Source: Apostichopus japonicus
Taxonomy: Eukaryota > Echinodermata > Holothuroidea > Aspidochirotida > Stichopodidae
Direction: 5' to 3'
Length of the DNA: 64,000 nt
NCBI RefSeq assembly: GCF_037975245.1
Contig: NC_092580.1
Coordinates: 30,099,501 to 30,163,500 of the forward strand
Shown: positions 1-47,000 of the stretch, piece after piece
How the letters are laid out: each line of letters opens with the position of its first letter
Numbering within the stretch: position 1 is the first letter of the stretch
Position numbers and translations under genes: made by a program
Notes under the pieces: model-generated
Told to the model about the DNA's origin: nothing
The model's database searches: none
The model's input: only the letters and a program-made list of their open reading frames with translations

Positions 1-1258
1 GCGGATTCCACATCTGCCAGACGTCTGATTCATGATATACTTTAATAATCCTGAGAAGTACTTCCACATATCTTTGTACAATCAATCCATGACATCTGAC
101 ATTTCCTTACTTATCATAAGATCTGTTTAAAGTGGAGAGGACTTTATGGAAGACATAACAGCCAACTGTGTTACTTCTGGCCATGTAGAAATCTCTTGGA
201 CAAATCTTGAGTTATCGCTGAGAATCGCTGTTATGTGTATGATAGATACATTATTTATACCTTTATCAACACAAGATCTGGACAAACTCAGCTTGTATAA
301 AGCTTTACTTCTCTCTTTGCTTGACAAACACACTGGATTCAGAGTGTTTGACCTTCACTTTTCATTCGTATCCAACACAAACAACCAACGCGAGGTAACG
401 TGTATGATGAATTTGGATTGTAAACCCCTTGTGAACAATAAAAACCCTGCAGAAGGCTTTGCCAATGGCAAAAGAGGGAATAATTGCGCTCTATAAATAC
501 ATTTTGGACGAGTTTCGTGCTACGTAATTAACATTTACGGATTCTTTGTAGTATATACGAAAAGAAGGTGAGATTCACATGGCATCTCACGTATAGGAGG
601 TGGAATCAATACTGGTGGTAATGGAAAACAAAGACAGTGGAATGAAGGGGGTGGAGGGGGCGGGGTGGGTGGGGTGAAGATGAATGGTATACACGCTTCA
701 AATTCAGTTCAAATTCACCGCTTCAGGTGACAAGAGAGTAACACACAGAATGAGCATTCAAAAACAACCAATGGCAACGTTCAAAGAACCAAACAGTACC
801 ACACAGGATAAATATCTTATTAGTAAGCACCCAGTTGGGACAATTGTACTACTGACAATAAAATACTTTCAAACTCATGATACTTTAAGGCACTAGTATT
901 GACAGTATGAATGGTATGAACATCCTGTTTCTGCCAGATAAAGGGTTCCAACCGTCCATACTGCCGGTACTATGATTACTTAGAGGCACTTGTACTGACA
1001 GTATGAACATCCTGTTTCTGTTAGATAAAGGGTTCCAACCGTCCATACTGCCGGTACGATGATTACTTTAGAGGCACTCGTATTGACAGTATGAACATCC
1101 TGTTTCTGTCAGATAAAGGGTTCCAACCATCCATACTGCCAGTATGATTACTTTGGAGCATGACATCCTAGTACCTTACAGAGCGGCATCACCATTATAA
1201 AATGCTGCCACAACTACCTGTTAATAACAATCCAACAGCACAAATACTGTTTCTTTAC
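1..1258. other. Intron of SRPK, left edge of window
   Basis: This follows the donor of exon H. No kinase C-lobe exon (DLGNACW or following motifs) is visible on the minus strand. A 116-codon plus-strand open frame at 146-496 has no recognisable domain. A G-rich run lies at 640-675 and a three-copy minisatellite at 881-1155. Confidence 0.6.
881..1155. repeat. Three-copy minisatellite, ~86-96 bp unit
   Basis: Units begin near 881, 977 and 1062. Each contains gaggcact, gacagtatgaacatcctg, gataaagggttccaacc and gtccatactgcc. CAGTATG near the start and CATACTG near the end of each unit are inverted, so each unit could fold. The first unit carries a small extra insertion (gtatgaatg). Confidence 0.9.
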
Positions 1259-35339
<34,081 letters not shown>

Positions 35340-36785
35340 CTAGAGTCAACAGAAAAAAATAAAAACAAACTTGCATTTTTTATTTTAACAACAAACTCTC
35401 TCTCTCTCTCTTTCTGTCATAAAAGCAGACCTCACACAAGAGCTACTGTAGGTTTTAACCAGCTCTTTAGCAATGGGAAGGACGAAATGATGTCGCTGCA
35501 TAAAATATACGACAAGCAGTCATATATATATGCGGTGTGCGAGAAACACGCATCATGGCCATAGGAAGCTGATAGGAATCTGACTGCATAAATAAGAACA
35601 TTTTTTAGCTTTCAGCTGAATCTCCTGGGTGTTTTTAAACCTTTTTCTTATCACATTTAGCTTAGCTGCTATTTATCCAACAGCATCTCTGACTCATAAA
35701 GTTAAAAAGATCTATATAATGGTTCGGGTTTATGCTTCACAATTAATAATAACTGTTGAATGCAAATTTATGCGCAAGATTAACTGCCCCAGAATTTTAT
35801 ATTAAGACTGGCAGAAATGAATCAGCAAAACAAAATGACAAATTGACAGATTTCTAAAGTTTACAAAAGCAACAAATTGGATATAGGTTATCTCATATGT
35901 AACAACAAGTTCTACACTGTAATTCACAGAAGTTCATCACCAATACTCTATACCAATAGTGACATGTACAGAACTACTGTACTCTTTAACACTGTAAACA
36001 ACACAAAATTTGTTAGAGATTCAAATACGTTCTCGCACAGTGAGAGTAAGCTGCACTTTACCTCATATATAAATATCACTTCAGACGGGACCGATCAATT
36101 CATTGATTTTTATGTGCAGGGCTGCTAAATTAAAGGGCTCCACGTGCAAGGCTTTTTGGGATACACACTTCACACGTACTGATAAGAGAAAACCTTTCCA
36201 ATATTTTTCCAGTTGAATACATCACTTCAGAGAGAATCTTATACATGATAACTTCCTGTTCCAAATTTAGGAACGGATGAAAAGCAAGTTAAAAAAATGA
36301 TGAACTTCAAAGAAAATTTCCATAGTGTGACCGATGGAAAACTAAAAACCGGACACTGCAGCGAATCTTAATATAAATAAGGGAGATATATAATACAAGA
36401 AGACAAAGGTGGGAAAAGTAAACCAGGAAACCTGACAGTCAGATGTATAGCTCACTAATTTCTTCAAGGTAGAGTATTGAAGCATTTTTCATGGTGTAAA
36501 ATCTGCACAATTACACTGCACTTTTGCTAATTGGCTGCCTTGCCGCAGGTGTATACATACAATTACTCAGACTACATCGTTCTGGGTCAAATTTTTACCA
36601 GCGATCATTGTAGATACAATTGCAATTATAACACTGGTTGTGTTTTTCTCCCAAGCTCAACAAAGAAAAAGGAAAAAAAAAAGAAAAAAAACATTGATCT
36701 AGAAAGTTTGTTGAAATAAATACAGTGTTGTTCATGTAGACAATTACAGGTAATATTTCACCCGGAATCAAATCGCAAACTGCTA

Positions 36786-37254
36786 CGCAAAACTGGACAA
36801 ATTCAAATTGTTGGATACAATATGGAAAGGTATTCCATGATCTTCATTGGCTTAAAATCAAGGAAAGAGTGTTTTGTTAACATAATATTGATTGTGTTTA
36901 AGTCTGTTAGAGGACTGGGTCCCAAATATATCCATGATATGTTGGTAACCTCTGACCGTAGCAGAAATACGTTATTGATAGAGCCTCGAGTAAAATCCTT
37001 CAATGGGTATCGCTCGTTTGCGAAGGCTGGACTTAAATTGTGGAATAAGCTTCCTGACAGCCTTAAAGAAGTCCAAAATGCTGCTTCTTTTAAGAAGCAA
37101 TTAAAACACTACTTATTTGTCGATGGTTCTAATTTCAGCCAGAATCTCGACCAATTTTAACTTTTGTATCGTTACTTTGAGATTTGTTTAGTTGTTTTCC
37201 AACTTCCAGCACAGCAGTGCACACAGTTTTCTGTAGTAGTTGTGCTTACAAGCC

Positions 37255-37292
<38 letters not shown>
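36786..37292 (+). mobile_element. 3' end of a non-LTR retrotransposon (CR1/L2/jockey-like), decayed
   Basis: The reading frame ends with a block typical of the C-terminal end of jockey, CR1 and L2-type reverse transcriptases: GLGPKYIHDML, then YRSFAKAGLKLWNKLPDSL and FKKQLKHYLF, stop at 37160. The preceding block is in another frame (VFHDLHWLKIKERV), so a frameshift sits near 36880. The element ends in an (ATT)n tail at 37258-37292. The catalytic reverse transcriptase and endonuclease are absent, as usual for 5'-truncated copies. Confidence 0.8.
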
Positions 37293-37295
<3 letters not shown>

Positions 37296-37643
37296 GCAGT
37301 TATTGTACACAGAAATCATGGTATTAATGTTACAGTAATCTGAGACCACAGTCAGAGCCTAAAAGCTTGTACTACACAAACTTTGAACACTTAAATTATT
37401 CCATAAGTTACAGTACTGTAAATGTCTTGATTGCAAGTGTTGCAAAAAAAACGGAGCCATATTTCCTTCAGGTGCTGCTGATAAGGAAACCCACTACCCG
37501 CTCCAAATGCTAGTGACAATACTTTCAGTCCAACGAACACATATTTTGGGACCAACATCCTGAAGGGTACAGATCTCTTGCCGAAGTAATGGTAGAATTC
37601 TGGCTAGCCCAGCAAATTCCTTTTGGGTCTTGAGAGTGCCATA

Positions 37644-38045
37644 CATTCTGTAATAATAACAATAATTAACAGTTCCTATATAGCGCAACTTACAATAAAG
37701 TCTCGCTGCTCTGTACTTAACCCTGGTCATTGGTAACTCGTCACACCTACATACCAAAGTGTGCACAATTCAAACAATCTCTCCTGGGGCACCACAGGGC
37801 ACCACAGTGCACCACAACCACGTGTCCCCTGGGGGACTTCCCAATAGGGTGCAGCCACAAACCGGCGCACGCAACTATATTTACAAGTCACCTCGCAAGT
37901 CCCCATTTATACACCTGGGTGAAGAGAGGAAATGGAGATAAAGTGCCTTGCCCAAGGACACAACCCAATGATCTGGCCAGGGCTCGAACCTGTAATCCTT
38001 AGATCACAAGTCCACTGCCTTAACCACTTGACCACAACGACCTGT
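37644..38045 (-). mobile_element. tRNA-derived SINE, minus strand
   Basis: Read on the minus strand, the head at 38045 has box A TGGTCAAGTGGTTAAGGC and box B GGTTCGAGCC. The body contains TTGGGCAAGGCACTTTATC and CACCCAGGTGTATAAATGGG, strings common in invertebrate tRNA-SINEs. The end has TTGCGCTATATAGGAACTG followed by an ATTATTGTTATTATTA tail. The ATT-type tail resembles that of the LINE 350 bases away, which lies in the opposite orientation. Confidence 0.85.
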
Positions 38046-41000
38046 ACTTTCCTAGCTAGAAGAGTCTTCATTTCCTTTTCCCTTTCTTTAAATACAACAT
38101 TTATAAGCTCTGCTGCTTGATAATAAATTCATTTAGTCCTGTATCTTCAAACCTCTGTGAAGGTATTCAAGTGGCATATATATATCGAGGGTACAGAAAC
38201 ATCCACATCAATTTTTTTTAAATATTTACAGTCACTGGAATTCTCACAAAATGATTAAGATATTCAGAAATGGGTCAATGTTATTGTTCTTTCCATGTTT
38301 GTGCACTTCTCTACTCACATGCATGAATAGCTGTAACTTAAAATGGGATGAAATTGTCGAGCCATTCATAGCAAAATGGGTGGGAAAAAATTAATTTCTA
38401 AGATAATAAAACAAGTTTTTACCCCTTCAACGCACCCAGTCGAGCAAGGAAAGGCGACAGGGATCAATGGGAAGGAGTGGTTATTCGGTTACAATATCTT
38501 ATGCTAGGGGAGAGATTAAAGAGGCCTTGATTTAGAAAGGCTCTCAGCAGCTACGGTAGTTATATATGTGATTGATTAATTTACATACAAGTTGTAATAT
38601 GTTTGTGTTCACATACATACAAGTTGTTAATTAAAAAGATTCCTCACACAAGTTCTCAACTCTAATCTAAATCATGTGGTTCTGTTTAAGAAGGTCGGCA
38701 GTTATGCCCCAAATATGCTAGAAAGTCTGATAATGGTCACCCATACTCAAACTTCATTGAGCAGTTTTACTGCCAAGTGATTGAAAAGTAGAGCTCTTAA
38801 GGCACACAGCTATATTTAATCGTCTATTTTAACACTCCTCATTTCAAGGAGGATAATTGATGAACAGAGCCTTGTAGGAATGGACTTCTGAAACCTTGTA
38901 GCAATGTTTAGCATGCAAAGCCTTTGCGACTGATACTGTGACCTTTAAGTTCCTGACTACATCGATATTCCATGTTTGATCAAAGTCCTTGAAGATGCTT
39001 TGTAAATAAAATTGTTAGAAAAAAAAAACATTTTGAATACGATCTGTGAAATACTTCATAGAATTTCTTGTCTGATGCAGAAAATGTGCAATCCTATAAA
39101 TCCCCTACAACAGTTAACTGTAAAAGGTCCTGTCCAAAGAGTATACACAGACTTTTATGTAAAGCACTACAGGAACAACTTCATAAAGACCCATAATTCA
39201 CACCACCCATACAAAATCATGATGGTTTGTGTCCCCTTTAAGGCCAAATTTTTGAGATTTTTCTAGTTCCCCCCCTGCCCCCACCGACTTCTCCCCCTTC
39301 CCAGACAACCAGACTTCACTTGTGGTTGTCCAAACAGCACATTTGGTTGCCCCAAAAATTGTGCAAAATGACCAATGTTCAATTTGTACACTGTGGGAGA
39401 TATTTGTCTTTACATATTACAAGTATTTACATATCACAAAATTTCACACAACTGATGGCATTAAAACAGAACCTATGGATACCCTACTGCACTCCATCAT
39501 CTAAGTAGGCATGCAAAAATAATGAAGAGATGCGAATATGCCAAGTCATTAATCAAACAAATCAAGAAATAACAATGACATCAAATATTCCTTAAAACGG
39601 CTGTGGATAACAGATAACTCTGTTATTTTGAATATAAAACATAAAATGAATAAATAACTGAAAATAGAAACAGTTGCTACTAACACTTTCTTCCTATCAC
39701 GTCGGAGTCCCACCCATTTCCAAAATGGGTTCCTGTTCCATAGTACCTCCTCCCTATTCCTAAATACTTCTCCCTATTTTCATATACTCCTACAAAATGC
39801 CATATTTTCTTAACAAACTTCATTTCCTAGATAATGAGGAAAGCTAAGCCACCTGAGCCAACAAGGGCAAAGCCATCAAGAATCTAAATTTAGTATCCTG
39901 CTGCATATAGAAAATATTACTACATGTATGCTAAATATAACATATATATATCAACCATTACAATACCAAGGAAACCTGTTGAAGTATGAAAACGTGATGC
40001 ACAAATGTTCGTTGAATTTCTTTTTTCTTGCTTACGTCAGAGAAATGAGCATTTCTTTGCATCGCCAACAGTAGCAGGTCTGTAACATGACTGACACCTG
40101 TCTGGACGGGCAAAACATCTCCTTTCCACCCAAAAAATTATAAAGAAAACCAGCCAAAACTAACAACCATTCAGATGATCCACAAACCAAAAGTGGCTTT
40201 TCCAAGAGAAGGGGTGAAAAAAAATTAAATCTCCAGCTATTAAAAGAATCCTACTGTATGCGTGCATCAGAATGACAAACGGAAAATTCGGTCTGATGTC
40301 TCTTCGCTGGAAGCAAGACGCTAACTGAATCTCGGTTCATAATTGATCTCGCATAACCAACTTCTTCGTCGGGGACTCACGAAGAGGAAGTGTTTGGAGG
40401 AAATGTGCAAAATAGGTTGGCCGTGTTAATGCTGTATGCCTGATCAATCCAAGTAGGACGAAGTGAGAGATATAGAGATAGAGAGAGACGGTTTTCTGTT
40501 CAGCTTTACAAGTATCTTGAGAGTTCCAAGAAGTATGTCTTAATTAAAAGCTATGGGAAAAGACAGTTTGGAGTATTAATTGAAGCTTCTTTTTATTTAA
40601 ATAATGAGAAGGGAATATTGACTAAGTGAAATAAGCTGTACTGGTCCAAACTATTACGATGCAAACCAAAATATTTTGAGCCTGTGCATATAGAATTTTG
40701 TCCAATTAAACTGCAACATGCTGCTTTCACACCAGTACTGTAATACTGTAAATAGTTTTATGGCAAAAATAAATTCTGATGGATGGATTCTTGTACTTTT
40801 GATAGAAAATAGCTTAAAAGCTTTGAACAACAATTTCTACAAAAAAAAAATGTCATACACACTAAATTTCTCTTTTTCTTGAAATTTCAGCCACACAGTT
40901 ATCTTCATTCACACAATGATGAAAAATGTGCAAGAAGGTGGTGGGTGGTAGGAGGGAAGGGGAAGGATTAGGAAGAAAAAAGAATTCTGATTTCCAATAT

Positions 41001-44000
41001 ATCCCAAACAATGGATGCTTGTGAAATGTCTTCTCTCCATTTTCCTTCCAATAATACTACTGTACTGGCAGCAACACTTTCATGCGGGGGTTATAGTCCT
41101 ACTAGGACTGACGTACATGCTTTGGGTATAAAGGTGTAGTACGCTTCTCATCGCTGTCATGGGAAACCCTTTGCGGTAACACCATTTGTTGCATTCACTA
41201 CCAAATCGTGTCACTTGCTTCACCATGCAAACAAAGAGGAGCGTTAATTTCGCTTGTCTGTCTAATGTCAAAGACAAGTAATACAACTAGGGTTCCACTT
41301 AACTCACACTGTCAGTAGTAATAGATTACTGCACTGAGATAAAAAAAAAAAAGTACAACTTAAAGAGAAGATGAGGCAACCTCTGAATGAGACTTGCAAT
41401 ATTCATGTCAATATCAAAAGCAAAAGAAAAGGAGGCACTCTACCAAGGTAATAAAAATTGACGAAGAATGAAACAAAAGAGATGACAGATGTTTCTAACA
41501 GTATATTGCTCTACTAATTAGCACATACATCATACAGTTGAGCTTGAACACTATAAATTAGGTTATATTGCCGCTCTGATGTTTGTTTTAAAGCTACATA
41601 AGATGAGTTTCTACTCATGAGAGGGGTGTACGTAGGGTGCTACTGTATGGGAATGTAGGATTGGTGCAGGGACCATTGACAGCATTGGTGCAGGGACCAC
41701 TGACAGCATTGGTCAGATGCCCACTATATTGTACAACATAGATCTTCTATTAGAGCTTATAAACAGATCTAGGAGTCCATGTACTAAGAAATGTCTGCAG
41801 AGGATTAGCTGACAGTTCAAAGACCTCCATCATTCAGCACAATTGCAAAATCCTGCAAAATCTTTCTGGTATAGTACTACTCCATCAGTCCATGTCATAA
41901 TTTGTTGACTAGCCTAGAAATATTCTTCCACTAGCCTGAATGTTATCAGTGTGCAAAGAATGCAATATCATTTATGCCTGCAGTAATATCAGTGATAGAG
42001 CTGTGGCTAGTGTTAGACAGGATACCTAACATTACATAAACCAATATCAATGTTCAAGTTTTAATGCTGATAGAGCACTTTTTTCAAGCGAGTCAATATT
42101 CAGCTTGCCCAGAAGTCTTCCAGTGTCTAAAAACCCTTTCAGCAGCACTATGATTTCCATGCTTTAAAGCAAATGAAGATTACAGACTTTTTCATATCAA
42201 GACATGTCTTAGTATGAAGCCTAAACAATGATGACCTAGTATGTTAGGCTACTGTACCTATAGCAAGTCTAAGAATTTGTTACTCTTGCCAAATGTATGC
42301 TAACCACTTGCAATAATTTGCTTTGAGGACATTCAATGGGCAATGAACCCCAAACATGACTTACTGTAGTCATAACTTTCCATCTCAGTTTGACTTATGA
42401 TGTTAACTGTATCTCAGACTTCTTGAAAACTTTGCTTTGAGAGCATACAGTAAGTCATAAATCACGTTAAAAGAAACGTTCAACTGAGGATCTTTCCTAA
42501 TTTTCCAGACTACACATTTCAAAATTCAAGGATTTTCAACATCTAGAAAGAAGTTTGCCATTTTCCCTGACTGTAACAATTTTCCAGACTATGAGGGAAC
42601 ATTCTACATAAATAATCAGTCCTGTAATCCTTCTCAGGAACCAATTGAAGGTTTCCATACAACTATATAATACTGGCAACATGAATGAACGACCAAAGTT
42701 TATTTTTAATTCACAAAACAAAACTCTCATTAGATGTTAACAATTCCAGTGATTCTCTTTAATGAGTATGTTTGACATTCCTAACAAATCAACATGATTA
42801 ATCTCACCCTACCTTTTAGTTGTTTGCTTAATTATCCTAGACAGGGATATACACACCATTCCAACTGATCCATAAATATTTTTCCTGCATGAGGTCTGGG
42901 GTGCACCAGTGAGATGAAACTACTGTTCCCTCCCTGCTACATGATTAACTACATACAATCCCATAGAGCGCCGTGATGGCAGGTGAAAACAAACTAACTA
43001 CTTATATTAGAAAGTCCTGACGGAGGCACCCAGCGAACGGGATGGATTTCATTGTATTCCCATGCCGCACAATTTATCGTCCACATCATCTCATAACAGC
43101 TATTGTTATTTTTATGAAAGAATGGGTCACATTTGGTTAATACCACTAACACTGATTGTCGTTGTCGTTTTTATTGTACTAAAATGGGAGTTTAATAAAA
43201 AAAAAAATTGAAAAATTTAAAAAATTTAAAAAAAAAAAACACTGATTAATGTTATTCAATTGTTAATATCATGTGACATCTGACAACTTGCTTTTGTTAT
43301 TATTCTATAAAGACGGGTACACTTTCAACTACTGAATTATGATGTAACATTGTAATACTTCAAGTACTATGGATACCAATCTGCCCCATATTCAGTACAT
43401 TTGTTGTGTCTGATACTCTCAGTCTCATTCAAAGTCTGTTGAATTTTTTCAAACAGCTCTTTTCGTTTCCACGATACACACCTTTGAAAGTTTTGATAAA
43501 TCTGGGAAACTCATTAAATATGTGCAAACTACAGTATGATGTGAAGTGTTGCGCTCATCAAAATTTCTTATTTTAGCCCTTAATAAGTTAACCCTTAATT
43601 ACAAGCCCACATATATCATTTGAATAATGTGATGTTCCTCTTTTTAAAGAAGACAATAAAGTTCAAAAAATCACCTTAGGCCACAAAAAAATGTGTTCAA
43701 GTGTCCTTGAAACAAAGGAATTACATTACATCATCAATGGTCATATTAGCTAATGTTTATTCATAAATAGAGCTAAATCAAGCAAAGACTTAAAAAGACC
43801 TGACACCATCAGCTATTCATTTTTAATAGTTGTGCACAAAAATAAGTAACTGCAAAATTTCACCCTCTTCTTACTTTCTTTCTTGCTTCAAATGAAATGT
43901 TACTCCATTTTACTGCTAATAATGACCACAATAGAAAACAAAAGTCAGCAAATATTGATAAAAAAAGGTTAACGGAAACCTCCATAATTGTTAGAATATT

Positions 44001-47000
44001 GCTTTCTTTCAAACCTTTCAGCAAATTTACTGTCCTGAAAAAACAAAAAGCAAAAAAACAAGAAGAGATCATTCATTAACAAACCTGCCATCTTCATAAA
44101 CTCTGGCTTCTTGGCCCACTAAAGTCAGCAGAAATCTCATTTTCGTTATCACCCAATGAGCAAGAGTATAAAGAATGTGAAGCACTGAGGTTGAAAGACA
44201 ATTCTTGATGTCTAAAGTACCTTGCCACATTGCATAGAATTTCACATCGTACTCAGAAAGCCATCGACAAATGCATCTTTTTCTTCCAATACTTCCTCAA
44301 CGAGACATCAGAGAAGAACATCTCTTTGACTTATATCCTTTTATTTATTAATTTTTTTCCTTCTTTTTTCTTGCTTCCTTTGACAGGAATGACCATTTGC
44401 AGATTTTCCTGCTATGTTAAAAAAATTTGAGAACAGATGTTCTAAGTGCACAACTAATCCAGCAACAAATGTGATAAAGACCCATTATCAGATCCACAGA
44501 CTAATTTTCGACATGGTGTTCCAGACGATCACAGTATGTATGTAATTTGCAAGGTTCCTCCTCTGTGTTCTAATTCCATCTTGCATTGTTCTTCACTCTC
44601 AGCTGGCAACACCCCTTCCCGAACAAACCATCCCACCAACAGGTCCTTTCAACAACTACCTGACAAAGTCTTCAAATGTAGTTCATAACATCTGGTAAAA
44701 TTGCCACAGTCTTAATAGATTCTCCTTCTTCTCTTGGCATATTTGTACTGCATAATAATGTCTTGACATCTAAGATTTACAATTTGGCTTTGGGCTATAT
44801 AGGTAAGTTCCAAGCATTCATCATCAAATTTACTACATACATATCTAGAATGATGATGACCCATAGCATGACCTTAGTCTTCCAGCACAAAAACCTCATG
44901 TGGCCAGGAATTGTCTGGCAGGAGACAAAATTCAATTGTGGCAAAGTTTTAATCTCTCCAATCCATTGTGAAATTCAAAACCACAGAAGGAGCTAAATTT
45001 CATGGAAGCTAGAGAGATGGAATCTGAAGTGGTTAAAGCGATGTAATCCATCGCGCCCGAAAAGAGAATTCCATTTTTCAGGAAACATTCTTAGGCCCTC
45101 CTGCAATTGTTGCCTTACCAGAATTCCAGTAGTGACCATTTCAAAGCTACTGAACCTAACCCATTTCTGATATACATGTCAAATATTATGTCAAATATTG
45201 TGTCAAAATTACGAAAATAACTCTGTAGACTAGAAACTTTACAAAATCTAAAACCAAGTACAGTACTACTATTCTTAAACTTGAGCAGCTGAATACCAAT
45301 AAAACATTCACCAACCCCCCTCTCCCTCCCTACACCCACCCATACTCTCCTCCCACCTACTCAAACTCTCTCTCCCCCTCTCACCATGAGGGAAAAATTT
45401 GTTGTTGTTATATTCTTGACTCATTATTGTCACTTACAAATTTTTACAGTATTATATATTACCTTTTATTATATAGCTAATCATATCCTAACGCTGTTAG
45501 TGTATGGCACAGTGGAGCCTAACCAACTTGGCAGTTCCATGCTCTTTTCAGCAAAAATGATTTTACCAAAATGACAGATAATCATGTGCTGTGGATTTGA
45601 CTTTCTGCATATCAACTCAAAAGGGGTCTTGTGCCATTAACTTATGGATTTTAATAGAGTGAAACATGTAATACAGTGGTGACGGTGACAACTTGTTAAA
45701 TGATGCTTATGTTGTAGTAATTTAGTGTGCTTATAAATTAACTACTTCAGATGGGGATTTTCCACTACTTGGGCCAGTAGTACTAACTATACTTGACTAT
45801 TTAGGGGTTGCCTGAGCATAACCAAGCCATCATGATATCGATGTTCAATGAACTTTATTACTTGGTTTAGAAATCAATATATGAACACACCATGTTTATG
45901 AATGCGTATAAAACCCATTGCATACTTCGTCAGCTCAACCCGTTCCCTGTAATAATTATAAATGATGCTTTCGCTATGTGTTTACAAATGGAGGGAATGC
46001 TCCGTGAAGTTTGTGAGCAACCTCCGTACATGAACAATTCCTGTATATGATGCACTTGCAAATTTACGAACCATTTTACACAGTTAATTCCCATTGAGGT
46101 TTGTCATTGACAAGAGTCAATGGGCTGTTAATGTGTGATTTAGGTCGCATACAGTAAACTCAATGGAGAATTAAGTCCCATTGACCTACTGTGTAAAAGT
46201 GAAGATCGTCAAGATGAACCAACTTTCTTGAAAAAGGCTAAGAACAATCTCACCAAGATTTTTGTTTGTTTGATAGTAGATACTGTGTTAATATTTACAC
46301 ATCTATCACTTGCCCAATTGGCATATTGAGATAAGAGAGAACTCGCCCGACATAATTTTCACTTGCAGCAACTGGGCAAACATTAATGTACAGCCCTGTA
46401 AACTGAAATCACTTCCAGTCAAATCACACTGTAATGTCATCATGACTTTGTAAACATCTTGCTCGGACTACTTTTGCAAAAGGAGATAGCACAGTCTTAT
46501 GTATGATAATGATTAAAATTTGCAATTTTTAAAACAGGTCACTATCATTTCTTAAACCAGCTTGTTGCATAATCTTAATTGCCAACAGAAACTATACCCT
46601 TGAAGAAAAACTATACTTCGTTGATTTTTTGAGGGATGTTAAACCAGAATCATTGAAAAAAAAAACATTAAACCAACTCTGAATACTTTCATTTCAAGAG
46701 AAAATATTCAACTACCTTCAATCACATTACACTAATAGCCTAACCTTCTTATTTCATTGCATACTGTACATGTAAAGTAAAAGAATCAGATGTGAAGTTG
46801 AAATTATCAGTAAATGATCACCTATGTCTACCCAATAAATAACTGTGACTTTTTTGGACTAATGGACAAACTTGAGAGCTATCCTTTTGAACATTGCTAT
46901 AAACAACTGAAAGTGGAACATGATGATACTACAGGTTTTGCAGGATTTGGAAGTATAGGCCATGTTGATGTTTTAACTAGTCACTCTCATGCAGTTCAGA

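Noticed and set aside
146-496. 116-codon plus-strand open frame
   Set aside because: No domain recognised and it lies in the expected SRPK intron. I could not read it as an SRPK exon on either strand.
40250-40420. Possible SRPK promoter or first exon in a less AT-rich patch
   Set aside because: No basic start exon, initiator or core promoter motif could be read there.
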